Origin: Natrarchaeobius chitinivorans
GTDB lineage: Archaea > Halobacteriota > Halobacteria > Halobacteriales > Natrialbaceae
DNA: 64,000 nucleotides
Assembly (NCBI RefSeq): GCF_003841505.1
Contig: NZ_REGA01000006.1
Span: 141,809-205,808 of the forward strand
Direction: 5' to 3'
The position numbers and the translations under genes are program-made. Of this stretch, positions 36,885 to 46,472 are shown one piece after another. Numbering within the stretch: position 1 is the first letter of the stretch; every line of letters starts with the position of its first letter. Below the pieces are notes generated by a model. The model ran no database searches and was not told where the DNA came from. It was given only the letters and a program-made list of their open reading frames with translations.

Positions 36885-39656
36885 TTAGGCGTCCGGATCG
36901 ACCGCCTCGAGGTCGCTCGAGTCGTGTCTGAGGACGATATCCGTTTCGTCCGAATCCGAATCGGGATCGTCGAACTGGGACAGGTCGTCCGAATCCGGGT
37001 CCGCGTCCGTGCCAGCGGTATCCGCTCCGTCGGAGGCATCTCCGTCGCCTCCGTCGGCCGATTCGTCACTCTCGCTCGCGTCGTCGGTGTCGTCGGACCG
37101 ATCTCCGCTTTCGTTTGCGTCGTCGGCGTCATCGGACCGATTTGCGCTTTCGTTCGTGTCGTCGCTCGATTCGCTGGCGTCGACGTCGAACGCCTCGAGG
37201 GAGACCCGGAGGTCGTCGGCCATCTCGGTCAGCGACTGTGCGCCCGAGGCGACCTCGGAGACGGTCGCGGTCTGTTCTTCGGCGGCGGCGGCGACGGTTT
37301 CGGTTTCGGATTTCGTCTCCTCGCTGATCTCGGTTGCTTCGTCGACCATCTCGACGACGCGCCCGCTGGCGCGGGCCTGTTCGTCGGTGGCGGCGTTGAC
37401 CGACTGGATGCTCTCGTTTGCGGTCTCGACCTGTTCGGTGATCGCGTCGATGGCCTCGATCCCCTCGTCGACGACTGCGGCTCCGTCGTCGACCTGGTCG
37501 CGCATGCGTTCGATCTCGTCGACGGTGTCGTCGACCGACCGCTGGACGCTCGTCACCAGATCGTCGACCTCCTGAGTCGCCTCGCCGGTTTCCTCCGCGA
37601 GGGATTTGACCTCGTTGGCGACGACGGCGAAGCCGTCTCCTTCCTCGCCGGCGCTGGCCGCCTCGATCGAGGCGTTGAGCGCGAGCAGGTTGGTCTGGTC
37701 GGCGATGTCGTCGATGAGGTCGACGATCTCGCTGATCTCGCCCATCTCGTCGTCGAGTTTGCCGACCTGCTCGCTGATCTCTTCGGCTCGCTGCTCGAGG
37801 CGGTCCATCTCCGCTCTGATCTCGCTCGAGGCCTCGCCTGCTTCGTCGGCTCGCTCGGCCGCATTCCCGGAGACGGTAGCGACGTCGTCGGCGGTGGAGG
37901 CGATCTCTTGAACCGTCGCCGAGAGATCGTTCATCTCACCGTAGACGTCCTGGAAGCGGTCGCTCTGGTCGGCGGTGGCCGTGGCGATCTCCTCGGCCGA
38001 GCGGCTCACCTCGCCGCTTGCCTTCTCGATCTCTTCGACGCGAGTTGTGACGTCGCCGCTGATCCGGTCGACGTCCTCGGAGAGATCCTGGATGTCGACG
38101 ATGGTGCGCTCGAGTTCCTCGAGCATCTCGTTGAACGCGGCGGCGATCTCGGCGAGTGCCTCGTTGTCGACGTCCTCGTCGAGGCGCTGGGTGAGGTCGC
38201 CGTCGGCGGCGACCCCCATCACTTCGCCGAACTCGCTCGCCTTGCGCTCGAGGCGATCGGCCAACTGTTCGGCTTCACGCCGGGCCTCGGCCGCTTCTTC
38301 CTGGGACTGTTCGGCGTCGGCTTTGGCGGCCTCGACGTCGGTGATGTAGTTCTCGAGGTCGGTCCCCATCGCTGCGAGTGACTCCCCGAGCGTGCCGGGA
38401 ACGTCCTCTTCGAGGGCGGGGTCGTCGAACTGCTGTTGGGCGATTGCGTTCGACTGGGCGGTGGCCGTCTCGAGGTACGCCCGGATGTCGTCGAAGGAGT
38501 CCTGAACCTGGCCGACCTCGTCGATACGGGTGCCGTTTTCGACCTCGATATCGATGTTTCCTTGCGAGAGCGCGGCGGCGTCGTCCGCGAGGTCCTCGAG
38601 GGCTTTGGCGGTCGACTGGCCGATGGTGGCTCCGATGAAGAGGAAGCCGGCGAGTGCGATCGAGATGAGGACGATCAGGGAGTTGGCGACATCGTCGACG
38701 AGGGCGTAGGCCGTCGACTGCGGGACGTGGGAGACGAGGAGCCAGTCGGTGTCGGGGACCGGGGTGTAGGCGACGACCTCGCCCGTGTCGTCGAACTCGG
38801 TCGTTCCCGACTCGAGTTCGTCGCCGCCCGTAATGTCCTCGGCGCCGTCGCGGTAGGTCGTAAGCACCGATGCCGACTGCTGGCTCATCATGACCTCGCC
38901 GGTTTCGCTATCTACGACCTCCGTGTAGCTATCCTCGATGGGGTTGTGGATCTCGTGTGCGAGCATGTCGGCGGAGACGACGACCATGATCGCGTGGCCT
39001 TCGTTCGAGCCGCCGACGGGCGTGATGAACGCGATGGCGTTGTGTTCCCCGTACTCGAAGGTATCAGTGTGCGTCGTTTCCAGTTCAGAGATGTCTATCT
39101 CGTCGTAGTCGTACCCTGTCGCAGTTCCGTCGTAGGTGGCGTGTAGCTGGAGGTCGAACTCCGAGATGTCGGTTCCGCTCCCGCCACGCTCGGAACTCTG
39201 TGCGACGGTGTCCGTCTCGAGGTCGACGTAGTGAAGCGCCAGCACTTCGGTGGGTGATTGACTCTTCTCCATACTCAACCGGCCACCGATCTCCATGCCG
39301 AGTCCGTCAGTTATCCGTTCGTCCGTCGCGAGTCGCTGGGACTGCTGTCTGTGGGCATCCAGTTGCGTCGCGAGTTCCTGTGCTTCGAACTCGGCCATGT
39401 GACCGAGTTCGTCCTGGCTGTTCTCGGTGATCTCTTCGGAGATACCGGCGTAGAAGAAGACGGCGCTCGCTGACGTCACGAGGAGGACGATCAGGATGAC
39501 GAGTCCGAACTTCGCCACGTAACTGCGTCGCAACCGATCGGGGGCGCTCTGTTCCCAGAACTGAGTGAGGGTCGTGACGACCCGTCCCCACAACTGGGTG
39601 AGGGGCGTGACGCCCCGTCGAAATCGGTCTCGAACTGCTTGTGGTACCGATGGCAT
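36885..39656 (-). CDS. Methyl-accepting chemotaxis transducer 1
   Basis: A 923-residue membrane transducer. After a short cytoplasmic start come TM1 ([22 protein letters not shown], residues ~50-72), an extracellular sensor domain of about 250 residues of Cache type by layout, TM2 ([20 protein letters not shown]), HAMP regions, a long coiled coil and the signalling hairpin tip ([32 protein letters not shown]). The tail is an expanded acidic repeat (SDD/NES/DRS) of about 80 residues. It signals through CheA/CheW to the archaellum motor. The N-terminus contains an 11-residue duplication coded by 39554-39618. It is nearly identical to the neighbouring transducer. Confidence 0.93.
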   Translation of the reverse strand: MPSVPQAVRDRFRRGVTPLTQLWGRVVTTLTQFWEQSAPDRLRRSYVAKFGLVILIVLLVTSASAVFFYAGISEEITENSQDELGHMAEFEAQELATQLDAHRQQSQRLATDERITDGLGMEIGGRLSMEKSQSPTEVLALHYVDLETDTVAQSSERGGSGTDISEFDLQLHATYDGTATGYDYDEIDISELETTHTDTFEYGEHNAIAFITPVGGSNEGHAIMVVVSADMLAHEIHNPIEDSYTEVVDSETGEVMMSQQSASVLTTYRDGAEDITGGDELESGTTEFDDTGEVVAYTPVPDTDWLLVSHVPQSTAYALVDDVANSLIVLISIALAGFLFIGATIGQSTAKALEDLADDAAALSQGNIDIEVENGTRIDEVGQVQDSFDDIRAYLETATAQSNAIAQQQFDDPALEEDVPGTLGESLAAMGTDLENYITDVEAAKADAEQSQEEAAEARREAEQLADRLERKASEFGEVMGVAADGDLTQRLDEDVDNEALAEIAAAFNEMLEELERTIVDIQDLSEDVDRISGDVTTRVEEIEKASGEVSRSAEEIATATADQSDRFQDVYGEMNDLSATVQEIASTADDVATVSGNAAERADEAGEASSEIRAEMDRLEQRAEEISEQVGKLDDEMGEISEIVDLIDDIADQTNLLALNASIEAASAGEEGDGFAVVANEVKSLAEETGEATQEVDDLVTSVQRSVDDTVDEIERMRDQVDDGAAVVDEGIEAIDAITEQVETANESIQSVNAATDEQARASGRVVEMVDEATEISEETKSETETVAAAAEEQTATVSEVASGAQSLTEMADDLRVSLEAFDVDASESSDDTNESANRSDDADDANESGDRSDDTDDASESDESADGGDGDASDGADTAGTDADPDSDDLSQFDDPDSDSDETDIVLRHDSSDLEAVDPDA
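39554..39618 (-). repeat. 33-bp tandem duplication inside transducer 1
   Basis: Two copies (39554-39585 and 39586-39618) encode [11 protein letters not shown] and [11 protein letters not shown] in the cytoplasmic N-terminus. The neighbouring paralogue has only one ([11 protein letters not shown]). The frame is kept. Confidence 0.75.
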
Positions 39657-39700
39657 TTCCAGAACAGTTCCGTCTCAACTCAAAATCACTTGTGGCCCAG

Positions 39701-39710
39701 TTTATAAACG
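39701..39710 (-). promoter_or_regulatory. TATA box of transducer 1
   Basis: TTTATAAACG (read on this strand) lies 45-55 bp before the ATG at 39656. The sequence between it and the start closely matches the corresponding region of the paralogue, so promoter and leader were duplicated with the gene. Confidence 0.6.
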
Positions 39711-39791
39711 GAATGCGCGAAATCGATACTTTCAGTCCGGAATACACTAATACGAGTGTGTCGAATGAAAATTGCCACTCCGTGACCGATC

Positions 39792-42419
39792 TCAGTGGTT
39801 GCTCTCGCGTTCGTCACCGAAAGTTGGCGTTTCGAACTCGTCGTTGGTCACTCCGCGTTCGTCGTACTCGAGAGTGACGTCGGTGTCGTCGGACCGATTT
39901 GCGCTTTCGCTCGCGTCGTCGGCGTGGTCGGACCGATCTCCGCTTTCGCTCGCGTCGTCGCTCGGTTCGCTGGCGTCGACGTCGAACGCCTCGAGGGAGA
40001 CACGGAGGTCGTCGGCCATCTCGGTCAGCGACTGTGCGCCCGAGGCGACCTCGGAGACGGTCGCGGTCTGTTCTTCGGCGGCGGCGGCGACGGTCTCGGT
40101 TTCGGATTTCGTCTCCTCGCTGATCTCGGTCGCTTCGTCGACCATCTCGACGACGCGGCCGCTGGCGCGGGCCTGTTCGTCGGTGGCGGCGTTAACCGAC
40201 TGGATGCTCTCGTTTGCGGTCTCGACCTGTTCGGTGATCGCGTCGATGGCCTCGATCCCCTCGTCGACGACTGCGGCTCCGTCGTCGACCTGGTCGCGCA
40301 TGCGTTCGATCTCGTCGACGGTGTCGTCGACCGACCGCTGGACGCTCGTCACCAGATCGTCGACCTCCTGGGTGGCCTCGCCGGTTTCTTCTGCCAGCGA
40401 CTTCACTTCGCTCGCGACGACCGCGAAGCCGTCTCCTTCCTCGCCGGCGCTGGCCGCTTCGATCGAAGCGTTGAGCGCAAGCAGATTCGTCTGGTCGGCG
40501 ATGTCGTCGATGAGGTCGACGATCTCGCTGATCTCGCCCATCTCGTCGTCGAGTTTGCCGACCTGCTCGCTGATCTCTTCGGCTCGCTGCTCGAGACGGT
40601 CCATCTCCGCTCTGATCTCGCTCGAGGCTTCGCCGGCAACTTCCGCTTTCGAAGCGGCCTTGTCGGAGACGGTGGCGACGTCGTCGGCGGTGGAGGCGAT
40701 CTCTTGAACCGTCGCCGAGAGATCGTTCATCTCACCGTAGACGTCCTGGAAGCGGTCGCTCTGGTCGGCGGTGGCCGTGGCGATCTCCTCGGCCGAGCGA
40801 CTCACCTCGCCGCTTGCCTTCTCGATCTCTTCGACGCGGGTGGTGACGTCGCCGCTGATCCGGTCGACGTCCTCGGAGAGGTCCTGAATGTCGACGATGG
40901 TGCGCTCGAGTTCCTCGAGCATCTCGTTGAACGCGGTGGCGATCTCGGCGAGTGCCTCGTTGTCGACGTTTTCGTCGAGGCGCTGGGTGAGGTCGCCGTC
41001 GGCGGCGACCCCCATCACTTCGCCGAACTCGCTCGCCTTGCGCTCGAGGCGTTCGGCCAGCGCTTCCGCCTCGTGTCGGGCTTCGGTGGCGTTCCGTCGG
41101 GATTGCTCGGCCTCCGCTTTGGCGGCTTCGACGTCGGTGATGTAGTTCTCGAGGTCGGTCCCCATGGTCGCGAGCGAGTCGCCGAGCGTGCCGGGGACGT
41201 TCTCCTCGAGGGCGGAATCGTCGAACTGCTGTTGGGCGATGGCGTTCGACTGGGCGGTGGCCGTCTCGAGGTACGCCCGGATGTCGTCGAAGGAGTCGCG
41301 CACCTGGCCGACCTCGTCGATTCGGCCGTCGTCGTCGATTTCGATGTCGATATCGCCCCTCGAGAGCGCGGCGGCGTCGTCCGCGAGGTTCTCGAGGGCG
41401 TTGGCGGTCGACCGGCCGATGGTGGCTCCGATGAAGAGGAAGCCGGCGAGTGCGATCGAGATGAGGACGATCAGGGAGTTGGCGACGTCGTCGACGAGGG
41501 CGTAGGCCGTCGACTGCGGGACGTGGGAGACGAGGAGCCAGTTCGTATCTGGTACAGGGGTGTAGGCGACGACCTCGCCCGTGTCGTCGAACTCGGTTGC
41601 GCCCGTCTCGAGTTCGTCGCCGCCCGTAACGTCCTCGGTACCGTCTCGATAGGTCGTGCGGATCGACTCGGAGTCCTGGCTCACCATGACGACGCCGGAG
41701 TCACCGTCGACGACCTCGGTATAGCTATCCTCGAGTGGGTTCTGGACGCTCTCTGCTAACACGTCGGCTGAGACGACGACCATGATCGCGTGACCCTCGT
41801 TCGTGCCGCCGACGGGGGAGAAGTACGCGATCGCGTTCTGGCCATCGTACTCGAAGGTCTCCGTGTGTGCGGTATCGACCTCGGTGAGATCGACCTCGTC
41901 GTAGGCGCTTCTGGCGGTGGTGTCGTCCTCGGCGACGTACATCTGGAGCTCGAGCGCCGAGATATCGGTTCCGCTCCCGCCACGCTCTGAACTCTGTGCG
42001 ACGGTGTCGGTCTCGAGGTCGACGTAGTGAAGCGCCAGCACTTCCTCCGGCGTCTGTCTCGTTTCGACGCTCAACTGGCCACCGATGTCCATCCCGTATC
42101 CCGACGTGATCCGGTCGTCGGTCGCAAGACGTTGTGAAAGCTGTCTGTGGGCGTCCATCTGGTTCCCGAGTTCCTGTGCTTCGAACTCGGCCATGTGACC
42201 GAGTTCGTCCTGGCTGTTCTCGGTGATCTCCTCGGAGATACCGGCGTAGAAGAAGACGGCGCTCGCTGACGTCACGAGGAGGACGATCAGGATGACGAGT
42301 CCGAACTTCGCCACGTAGCTTCGCCGTAGCCGATCCGGAACGAGTCGTCCCCAGACCTGGCTGAGGTCCGTGACGAGTCGGCCGGCGGTGTCCCGAACTG
42401 ATTGTGGTACCGATCGCAT
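39792..42419 (-). CDS. Methyl-accepting chemotaxis transducer 2
   Basis: An 875-residue paralogue of transducer 1 with the same order: TM1, extracellular sensor, TM2, HAMP, coiled coil and signalling tip. The signalling half and TM1 are almost unchanged between the two. The sensor domains differ at many positions (for example STEKSQS-like versus [11 protein letters not shown] near residue 130). The C-terminal tail is shorter ([19 protein letters not shown]) and unrelated beyond ~20 residues. They probably detect related but not identical ligands. Confidence 0.93.
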   Translation of the reverse strand: MRSVPQSVRDTAGRLVTDLSQVWGRLVPDRLRRSYVAKFGLVILIVLLVTSASAVFFYAGISEEITENSQDELGHMAEFEAQELGNQMDAHRQLSQRLATDDRITSGYGMDIGGQLSVETRQTPEEVLALHYVDLETDTVAQSSERGGSGTDISALELQMYVAEDDTTARSAYDEVDLTEVDTAHTETFEYDGQNAIAYFSPVGGTNEGHAIMVVVSADVLAESVQNPLEDSYTEVVDGDSGVVMVSQDSESIRTTYRDGTEDVTGGDELETGATEFDDTGEVVAYTPVPDTNWLLVSHVPQSTAYALVDDVANSLIVLISIALAGFLFIGATIGRSTANALENLADDAAALSRGDIDIEIDDDGRIDEVGQVRDSFDDIRAYLETATAQSNAIAQQQFDDSALEENVPGTLGDSLATMGTDLENYITDVEAAKAEAEQSRRNATEARHEAEALAERLERKASEFGEVMGVAADGDLTQRLDENVDNEALAEIATAFNEMLEELERTIVDIQDLSEDVDRISGDVTTRVEEIEKASGEVSRSAEEIATATADQSDRFQDVYGEMNDLSATVQEIASTADDVATVSDKAASKAEVAGEASSEIRAEMDRLEQRAEEISEQVGKLDDEMGEISEIVDLIDDIADQTNLLALNASIEAASAGEEGDGFAVVASEVKSLAEETGEATQEVDDLVTSVQRSVDDTVDEIERMRDQVDDGAAVVDEGIEAIDAITEQVETANESIQSVNAATDEQARASGRVVEMVDEATEISEETKSETETVAAAAEEQTATVSEVASGAQSLTEMADDLRVSLEAFDVDASEPSDDASESGDRSDHADDASESANRSDDTDVTLEYDERGVTNDEFETPTFGDERESNH

Positions 42420-42462
42420 TTGCAGTACAGTTCCGTTTCAACTCAAAATCAGTTGTGGCCAA

Positions 42463-42472
42463 TTTTATAAAT
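42463..42472 (-). promoter_or_regulatory. TATA box of transducer 2
   Basis: TTTTATAAAT on this strand lies about 45-53 bp before the ATG at 42419. It aligns with the transducer 1 promoter, including the shared CTCAACTCAAAATCA-like leader block. Confidence 0.6.
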
Positions 42473-42614
42473 AGGATCAATTGCCCCGGTCTCTTCACCG
42501 ACGAAACGCGGTATTTCTCGAGTTGGGGTCGATCGATGCAGCCGATACTGAAACCTTCTTGAGGGACGCCCCCGGGAATTCGAGTATGAACGACGGCGAC
42601 CGTACCGGACCGGG

Positions 42615-43694
42615 GTGGCGTCAGTGACGAGCGTCAAGGAGTTCCGAGTCGAAGAAGAACCCACTGCTGACTCGCTCGGCCGTGGCGCGTTCGTTTTCAC
42701 CGACGATTATTCGGTGTTCGACTGGGGGAAGATGCCCGACCGCGTGCCGGAGAAGGGTGCGAGCCTCTGTACGATGGGCGCGTACAACTTCGAACTGCTC
42801 GAGGACGCCGGCATTCCGACCCACTACCGCGGGGTCGTCGAACGGGATGCCGGCCGCGACCGGGCCACCTCGAACGCGAACGCCAAAAGCGAGGACGCCG
42901 AGGTCGTCGCCCTCGAGGAGGCCGACGCTCCCCCGATCGAGATGGCGATCGAACTCACGCAGGTTCCCGACCTCCCGAACGACGGCCGGGAGTACGACTA
43001 CGACCACTACCACGACGCGGCGGGCGAGAACTACCTGATCCCGCTCGAGATCGTCTTCCGAAACCGGGTTCCCGAGGGGTCGAGTCTCCGGCGACGGACG
43101 GACCCCTCCGATCACGGCCTCGACCGCGATGGGTGGCCCGCCGACGCGGTCGACCTCGAGGAACCCATCGTCGAGTTCTCCACGAAGTACGAGGAGAGCG
43201 ACCGCTACCTCGAGTCCGAGGAGACAGATCAGATTGCCGGTCTCGCCGACGTCGGTGAACTCGAGTCGCTGGCTCGAGACGTCAACCGACTCGTCACCGA
43301 GCAGGCGGAGTCCGCCGGACTCGACCACCAGGACGGAAAGATCGAGTGTCTCTACGTCGACGGGGAGATTCGCGTCGCCGACGTCGTCGGCACGTTCGAC
43401 GAGAACCGATTCAGCTACGAGGGAACCCAGCTGTCGAAGGAGGTCCTCCGTCAGTACCACAAACGCACGCAGCCGTCGTGGGTGCAGGCGGTCGAGGCCG
43501 CGAAAGCCGAGGCGAAACGCGAAGGAGTCGCCGACTGGCGATCGCTTTGTGCCGAGGGGCCGGACCCACTCGAGGACGACGTGCTTTCCGTCGCTCGCGA
43601 CATGTACTGTGCCGGTACGAACGCGTACACCCAGCGGGAGTTCTTCGACGCGCCGCCGCTCTCGAGCGCCGTGGGAGCGGTCCGCAGACTGTAA
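42615..43694 (+). CDS. purC: SAICAR synthase PurC
   Basis: A 359-residue phosphoribosylaminoimidazole-succinocarboxamide synthase of purine biosynthesis. The start [37 protein letters not shown] includes the conserved SVFD/GKMPD region. [17 protein letters not shown] is the nucleotide/CAIR site, and [13 protein letters not shown] the later active-site segment. It is longer than bacterial PurC, as is normal in haloarchaea. A GTG at 42624 (MTSVKEF) is an alternative start. purU, purS and purQ lie within 7 kb. Confidence 0.93.
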   Translation: MASVTSVKEFRVEEEPTADSLGRGAFVFTDDYSVFDWGKMPDRVPEKGASLCTMGAYNFELLEDAGIPTHYRGVVERDAGRDRATSNANAKSEDAEVVALEEADAPPIEMAIELTQVPDLPNDGREYDYDHYHDAAGENYLIPLEIVFRNRVPEGSSLRRRTDPSDHGLDRDGWPADAVDLEEPIVEFSTKYEESDRYLESEETDQIAGLADVGELESLARDVNRLVTEQAESAGLDHQDGKIECLYVDGEIRVADVVGTFDENRFSYEGTQLSKEVLRQYHKRTQPSWVQAVEAAKAEAKREGVADWRSLCAEGPDPLEDDVLSVARDMYCAGTNAYTQREFFDAPPLSSAVGAVRRL

Positions 43695-43759
43695 CCGGCG
43701 GCTCCGTTCGATTCAGTAACCCTCATATGCCGCGACTGACGATCTGATATCGAGTGCAA

Positions 43760-43966
43760 ATGAGTCTCGACAGTATCGTTGTCTCGAGTATCGCCCCGTT
43801 CGACCCGACTATCGCGATCACTGCCATCGCCAGCGTTGCGCTCGTCGTCTTCGTTGGAATCATGGTGTTTCTCGCGGTCGCACCGATCGTTTCCTCCACG
43901 TGGACCGAGCGCCTCGGCGGAACGACGTCCGCCGGCTCGTCGCTCGAACCGAACGAAGCTGACTGA
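43760..43966 (+). CDS. Small single-helix membrane protein
   Basis: 68 residues: one long hydrophobic helix (ITAIASVALVVFVGIMVFLAVAPIV) followed by a short Ser/Thr tail. It starts 65 bp after purC on the same strand. No family is recognised. Codon use is like that of the neighbours, which supports a real gene. The function is unknown. Confidence 0.5.
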   Translation: MSLDSIVVSSIAPFDPTIAITAIASVALVVFVGIMVFLAVAPIVSSTWTERLGGTTSAGSSLEPNEAD

Positions 43967-44089
43967 TTCGGTTTGCTGTACGATTTTCAGGCACAACCAC
44001 CGTCAGGGTGCGGTCCACCGGAAATGACTCATAGTGGAGCGTATGCGACGGACAAATACTCCGTATGAGAGAATGGAATCAGGAACACC

Positions 44090-44140
44090 TACCGACAGTT
44101 CTCGAGGGAGTAGAAGCACTTACCGACAGTTCTCGAGGGA
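44090..44140. repeat. Two 20-bp direct repeats with 31-bp period
   Basis: TACCGACAGTTCTCGAGGGA occurs at 44090-44109 and 44121-44140. The second copy contains the stop codon of the DUF7556-like gene on the minus strand. The duplication lies just past that stop. Confidence 0.8.
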
Positions 44141-44293
44141 GACGGCATCGGCTGTCGCCATCGAGAGCCAGCAGTCGTCTCGCGTGAGGTCCGCGATGAC
44201 GAGGTGTGGGGTCCCATTTATTTCGTCGATCGCACCAGCCACGTCCCGACTCGTCGCGGCCCCTTCCTCGACCGGCTGTGGATGTGCCACCAT
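44120..44293 (-). CDS. DUF7556-like small haloarchaeal protein
   Basis: 57 residues (MVAHPQP, then DVAGAIDEINGTPHLVIADL, then TRDDCWLSMATADAVSLENC). The DEINGTPHLVIADLTRDD-WLSM pattern is that of a conserved haloarchaea-only family of unknown function. An ATG at 44359 would give a longer version, but the added residues do not look conserved. Its end is embedded in a short duplication. Confidence 0.62.
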   Translation of the reverse strand: MVAHPQPVEEGAATSRDVAGAIDEINGTPHLVIADLTRDDCWLSMATADAVSLENCR

Positions 44294-44448
44294 GTTCTGC
44301 AATTTCTCTCGAGGAAGTATGAATATTCCGGTATTTCTCTCAAAAATGGTCAAACACACACGGTGAACCCGAATAGGAACACATGATGGGGTTCACCGCA
44401 CGCTGGGCCGAACGACGAACGTGTCTCCTGGAAACGCGATAGGGCGGG

Positions 44449-45396
44449 TTATTCGTCGCAGACGACGTTACCGAGCCCGTCTACCGGTCGATCCGGCGTG
44501 ATGTCGTCGATCCCGTCGGGAAGACCGAGTTGATACGTTCCGGCGTTCTCTCGAACCGTCGTTCGGCCGCGGTGGACCGAGACGTCGCCGCGCAAGTGCA
44601 GACGAACCGCGTCGAGCAAAGCGTCGGCCTCGAGGGGCTGGCCGCGGCGTTTGAGCTCCTCGAGGTCGGCGTCGTCGGGAACGTCGAACGCGCGCTGGGT
44701 GATGATCGGCCCCTGATCCAGATCGGTCGTCACGTAGTGGGCGGTGACACCGGCGATTCGGACTCCCTCCTCGACGGCCTGTCGGTACGCCTCCGCACCC
44801 GGAAACGCCGGCAGAAGCGAAGGGTGTACGTTGATGATTCGATCCTCGTACCGGAAGACGATGTTCGGGCTCAGAATTCGCATGTACCGGGCGAGGACGA
44901 TCAAATCGACGTCGTATTCCTCGAGCAGTTCGAGCAACCGCTCTTCGTTCTGTCGACCGTTTTCGTCGCCGACGTCGTGAAACGGCACGTCGTAGTGGTT
45001 CGCGACCACCGCCAGATCGTCGTAGTTCCCGATGACAACCCCGATGTCGGCTCCCAGTTCGTCGTTCGCCCACGCCTCGAACAGCGCCTCGAGACAGTGG
45101 CTCTCTTTCGTAACGAGGACGGCGATCTGTTGTGTGTCTCGGTCGGCGGGAAACCGAACCTGAACGTCGAGCCCCAGGTCCTCTCCCAGGCCCCGAAGGT
45201 CCTCTCGGAGCGTCGTTTCGGTACAGATCATGTCCGAGGTGTCCACCGCAAGTGACATCCGGAAGACGTCCTCACGGACCGCCTGATCTATGTCCTCGAT
45301 GTTTATCCCGCGTTCGAACAGGAGACTCGTCACCCGGGCGACGAGTCCGGTGTCGTCGTCGCCTATCACCGTGATTTCGGTTACGTCTCTCGTCAT
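44449..45396 (-). CDS. purU: Formyltetrahydrofolate deformylase PurU
   Basis: A 315-residue protein. It has an N-terminal ACT domain (TEITVIGDDDTGLVARVTSLL), then a formyltransferase fold with the catalytic segment INVHPSLLPAFPGAEAYRQA and later GVTAHYVTTDLDQGPIITQ (catalytic His and Asp). A C-terminal extension of about 40 residues follows. It releases formate from 10-formyl-THF, supplying formate for purine synthesis. The ATG at 45396 begins the ACT domain, and the open frame to 45603 is ignored. It lies near purC but on the other strand. Confidence 0.9.
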   Translation of the reverse strand: MTRDVTEITVIGDDDTGLVARVTSLLFERGINIEDIDQAVREDVFRMSLAVDTSDMICTETTLREDLRGLGEDLGLDVQVRFPADRDTQQIAVLVTKESHCLEALFEAWANDELGADIGVVIGNYDDLAVVANHYDVPFHDVGDENGRQNEERLLELLEEYDVDLIVLARYMRILSPNIVFRYEDRIINVHPSLLPAFPGAEAYRQAVEEGVRIAGVTAHYVTTDLDQGPIITQRAFDVPDDADLEELKRRGQPLEADALLDAVRLHLRGDVSVHRGRTTVRENAGTYQLGLPDGIDDITPDRPVDGLGNVVCDE

Positions 45397-45754
45397 CGAG
45401 GCCACCTCCGCTCGATCGATGTTCGGGACATCGGTATGAGTTCTGACCGGCGATCGTAAAAGATCATCTTTCCAATCTGACTCTGGTATAACTATACCTT
45501 TGACGTCCGAAACGAAGCGGCGAGTTGCCGAGTACACGGCGTGCTGGGTCGAACCGGGGCCACATAGCGACGTTCCGTGGCGAGCGAATCGGCTGTATGA
45601 CAACGGCGTCGATCCGATTCGCCACCCGTCGCCTTCTTTCTTTTATTTTGTCGTACAATCCAGTGAAAGATGTCTGACAGGGTTTTATACTGGCGTCTGT
45701 AGTAGGGATTTCCAGTCACCGGACGTGACAGTCAACAGCCTCTAGGTGAGTACG
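45397..45754. other. Divergent promoter region purU / HalOD1
   Basis: No gene in 358 bp. Near 45485 the sequence GGTATAACTATACC is a short perfect palindrome (about 90 bp upstream of purU) that also contains TATA-like sequence. Near 45635-45690 there are AT-rich segments (TTTCTTTTATTTTG, TTTTATAC) that may drive the HalOD1 gene. Confidence 0.5.
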
Positions 45755-46069
45755 ATGACAGCTACAACTGACGACCACGGCGGACACCGGATCGACCTCG
45801 ACGCGAAAACAGCGTTCGTCTCCCACGACTGGGCCGACGACAGATCGCTGGCGGAGACGATCGTCTCGACGGTCGCGGCGCTCTCCGAGACGGAGCCCGC
45901 GGAGATGGAACGACTGTACGACCGGATCGATCCGGACAGCCTCGAGGCGATCTTCGAACCGACGAGCGGCACCGCGAACCGAAACGCGGGGACGGTGTCG
46001 TTTCGTCTCGAGGGCTACACGATAACCGTCCACGGATCGGGCTCGGTCGTCGTCACGAAAGAATCCTGA
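45755..46069 (+). CDS. HalOD1 output-domain protein
   Basis: A 104-residue single HalOD1 domain: LAETIVSTVAALSETEPAEM, then LYDRIDPDSLEAIF and VSFRLEGYTITVHGSGSVVV. HalOD1 is a haloarchaeal output domain often attached to, or encoded near, response regulators. No receiver is fused or adjacent here, so the input is unknown. Confidence 0.85.
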   Translation: MTATTDDHGGHRIDLDAKTAFVSHDWADDRSLAETIVSTVAALSETEPAEMERLYDRIDPDSLEAIFEPTSGTANRNAGTVSFRLEGYTITVHGSGSVVVTKES

Positions 46070-46242
46070 GTTGCCGGCCGGAACGGCTCGAGATCGATCG
46101 CTCGAACCCGGACGTCACCGATCGGAACGGCCGCCAGTTCGAGATCGACGTCGCAGGAGTGTCGTCGCTCGAGCGGACGGGGTGGGGTTACGCTCGACGC
46201 GGGATAGGTCGCGTTTCGCTTCGACGAAACTGACGGCGTCGA

Positions 46243-46458
46243 TCACCTCGCGTCCTCCCGGGAGACGAACGCGTCGCCGATCGCGGTGATGCGTTCTTCC
46301 GTCACGGATTCGGCGTCGAACGCGTTGTAAATCGTACAGACGTCGGGTCCGTGTTCGCGCCGATCGACGTATGCCTGATACCACGGCGACACGCCGTCGC
46401 TGTCCGCCTGCCGTTCGGCCGGTGGAGTCGGCTCTGCGTCGACGTTACGGTCGGTCAC
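46243..46458 (-). CDS. DUF7511-like small protein downstream of CobW
   Basis: 71 residues, GTG start. The pattern PPAER...WYQAYVDRREHGPDVCTIY then ITAIGDAFVSREDAR matches the haloarchaea-only DUF7511 type (xGPDxCTI...ITAxxxxFVxLExxR). It begins 15 bp after the CobW stop on the same strand, so it is the second gene of that operon. A GTG 9 bp upstream is an alternative start. The function is unknown. Confidence 0.68.
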   Translation of the reverse strand: MTDRNVDAEPTPPAERQADSDGVSPWYQAYVDRREHGPDVCTIYNAFDAESVTEERITAIGDAFVSREDAR

Positions 46459-46472
46459 GGTGGCCACCCCGC

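Noticed and set aside
39795..41759. 654-residue plus-strand frame opposite transducer 2
   Set aside because: It is antisense to a well-supported MCP gene; long antisense frames are common in GC-rich haloarchaeal DNA. A matching frame is opposite transducer 1.
46071..46242. Additional small gene after the HalOD1 gene
   Set aside because: The frames are Arg-rich shadows without a promoter or family pattern.
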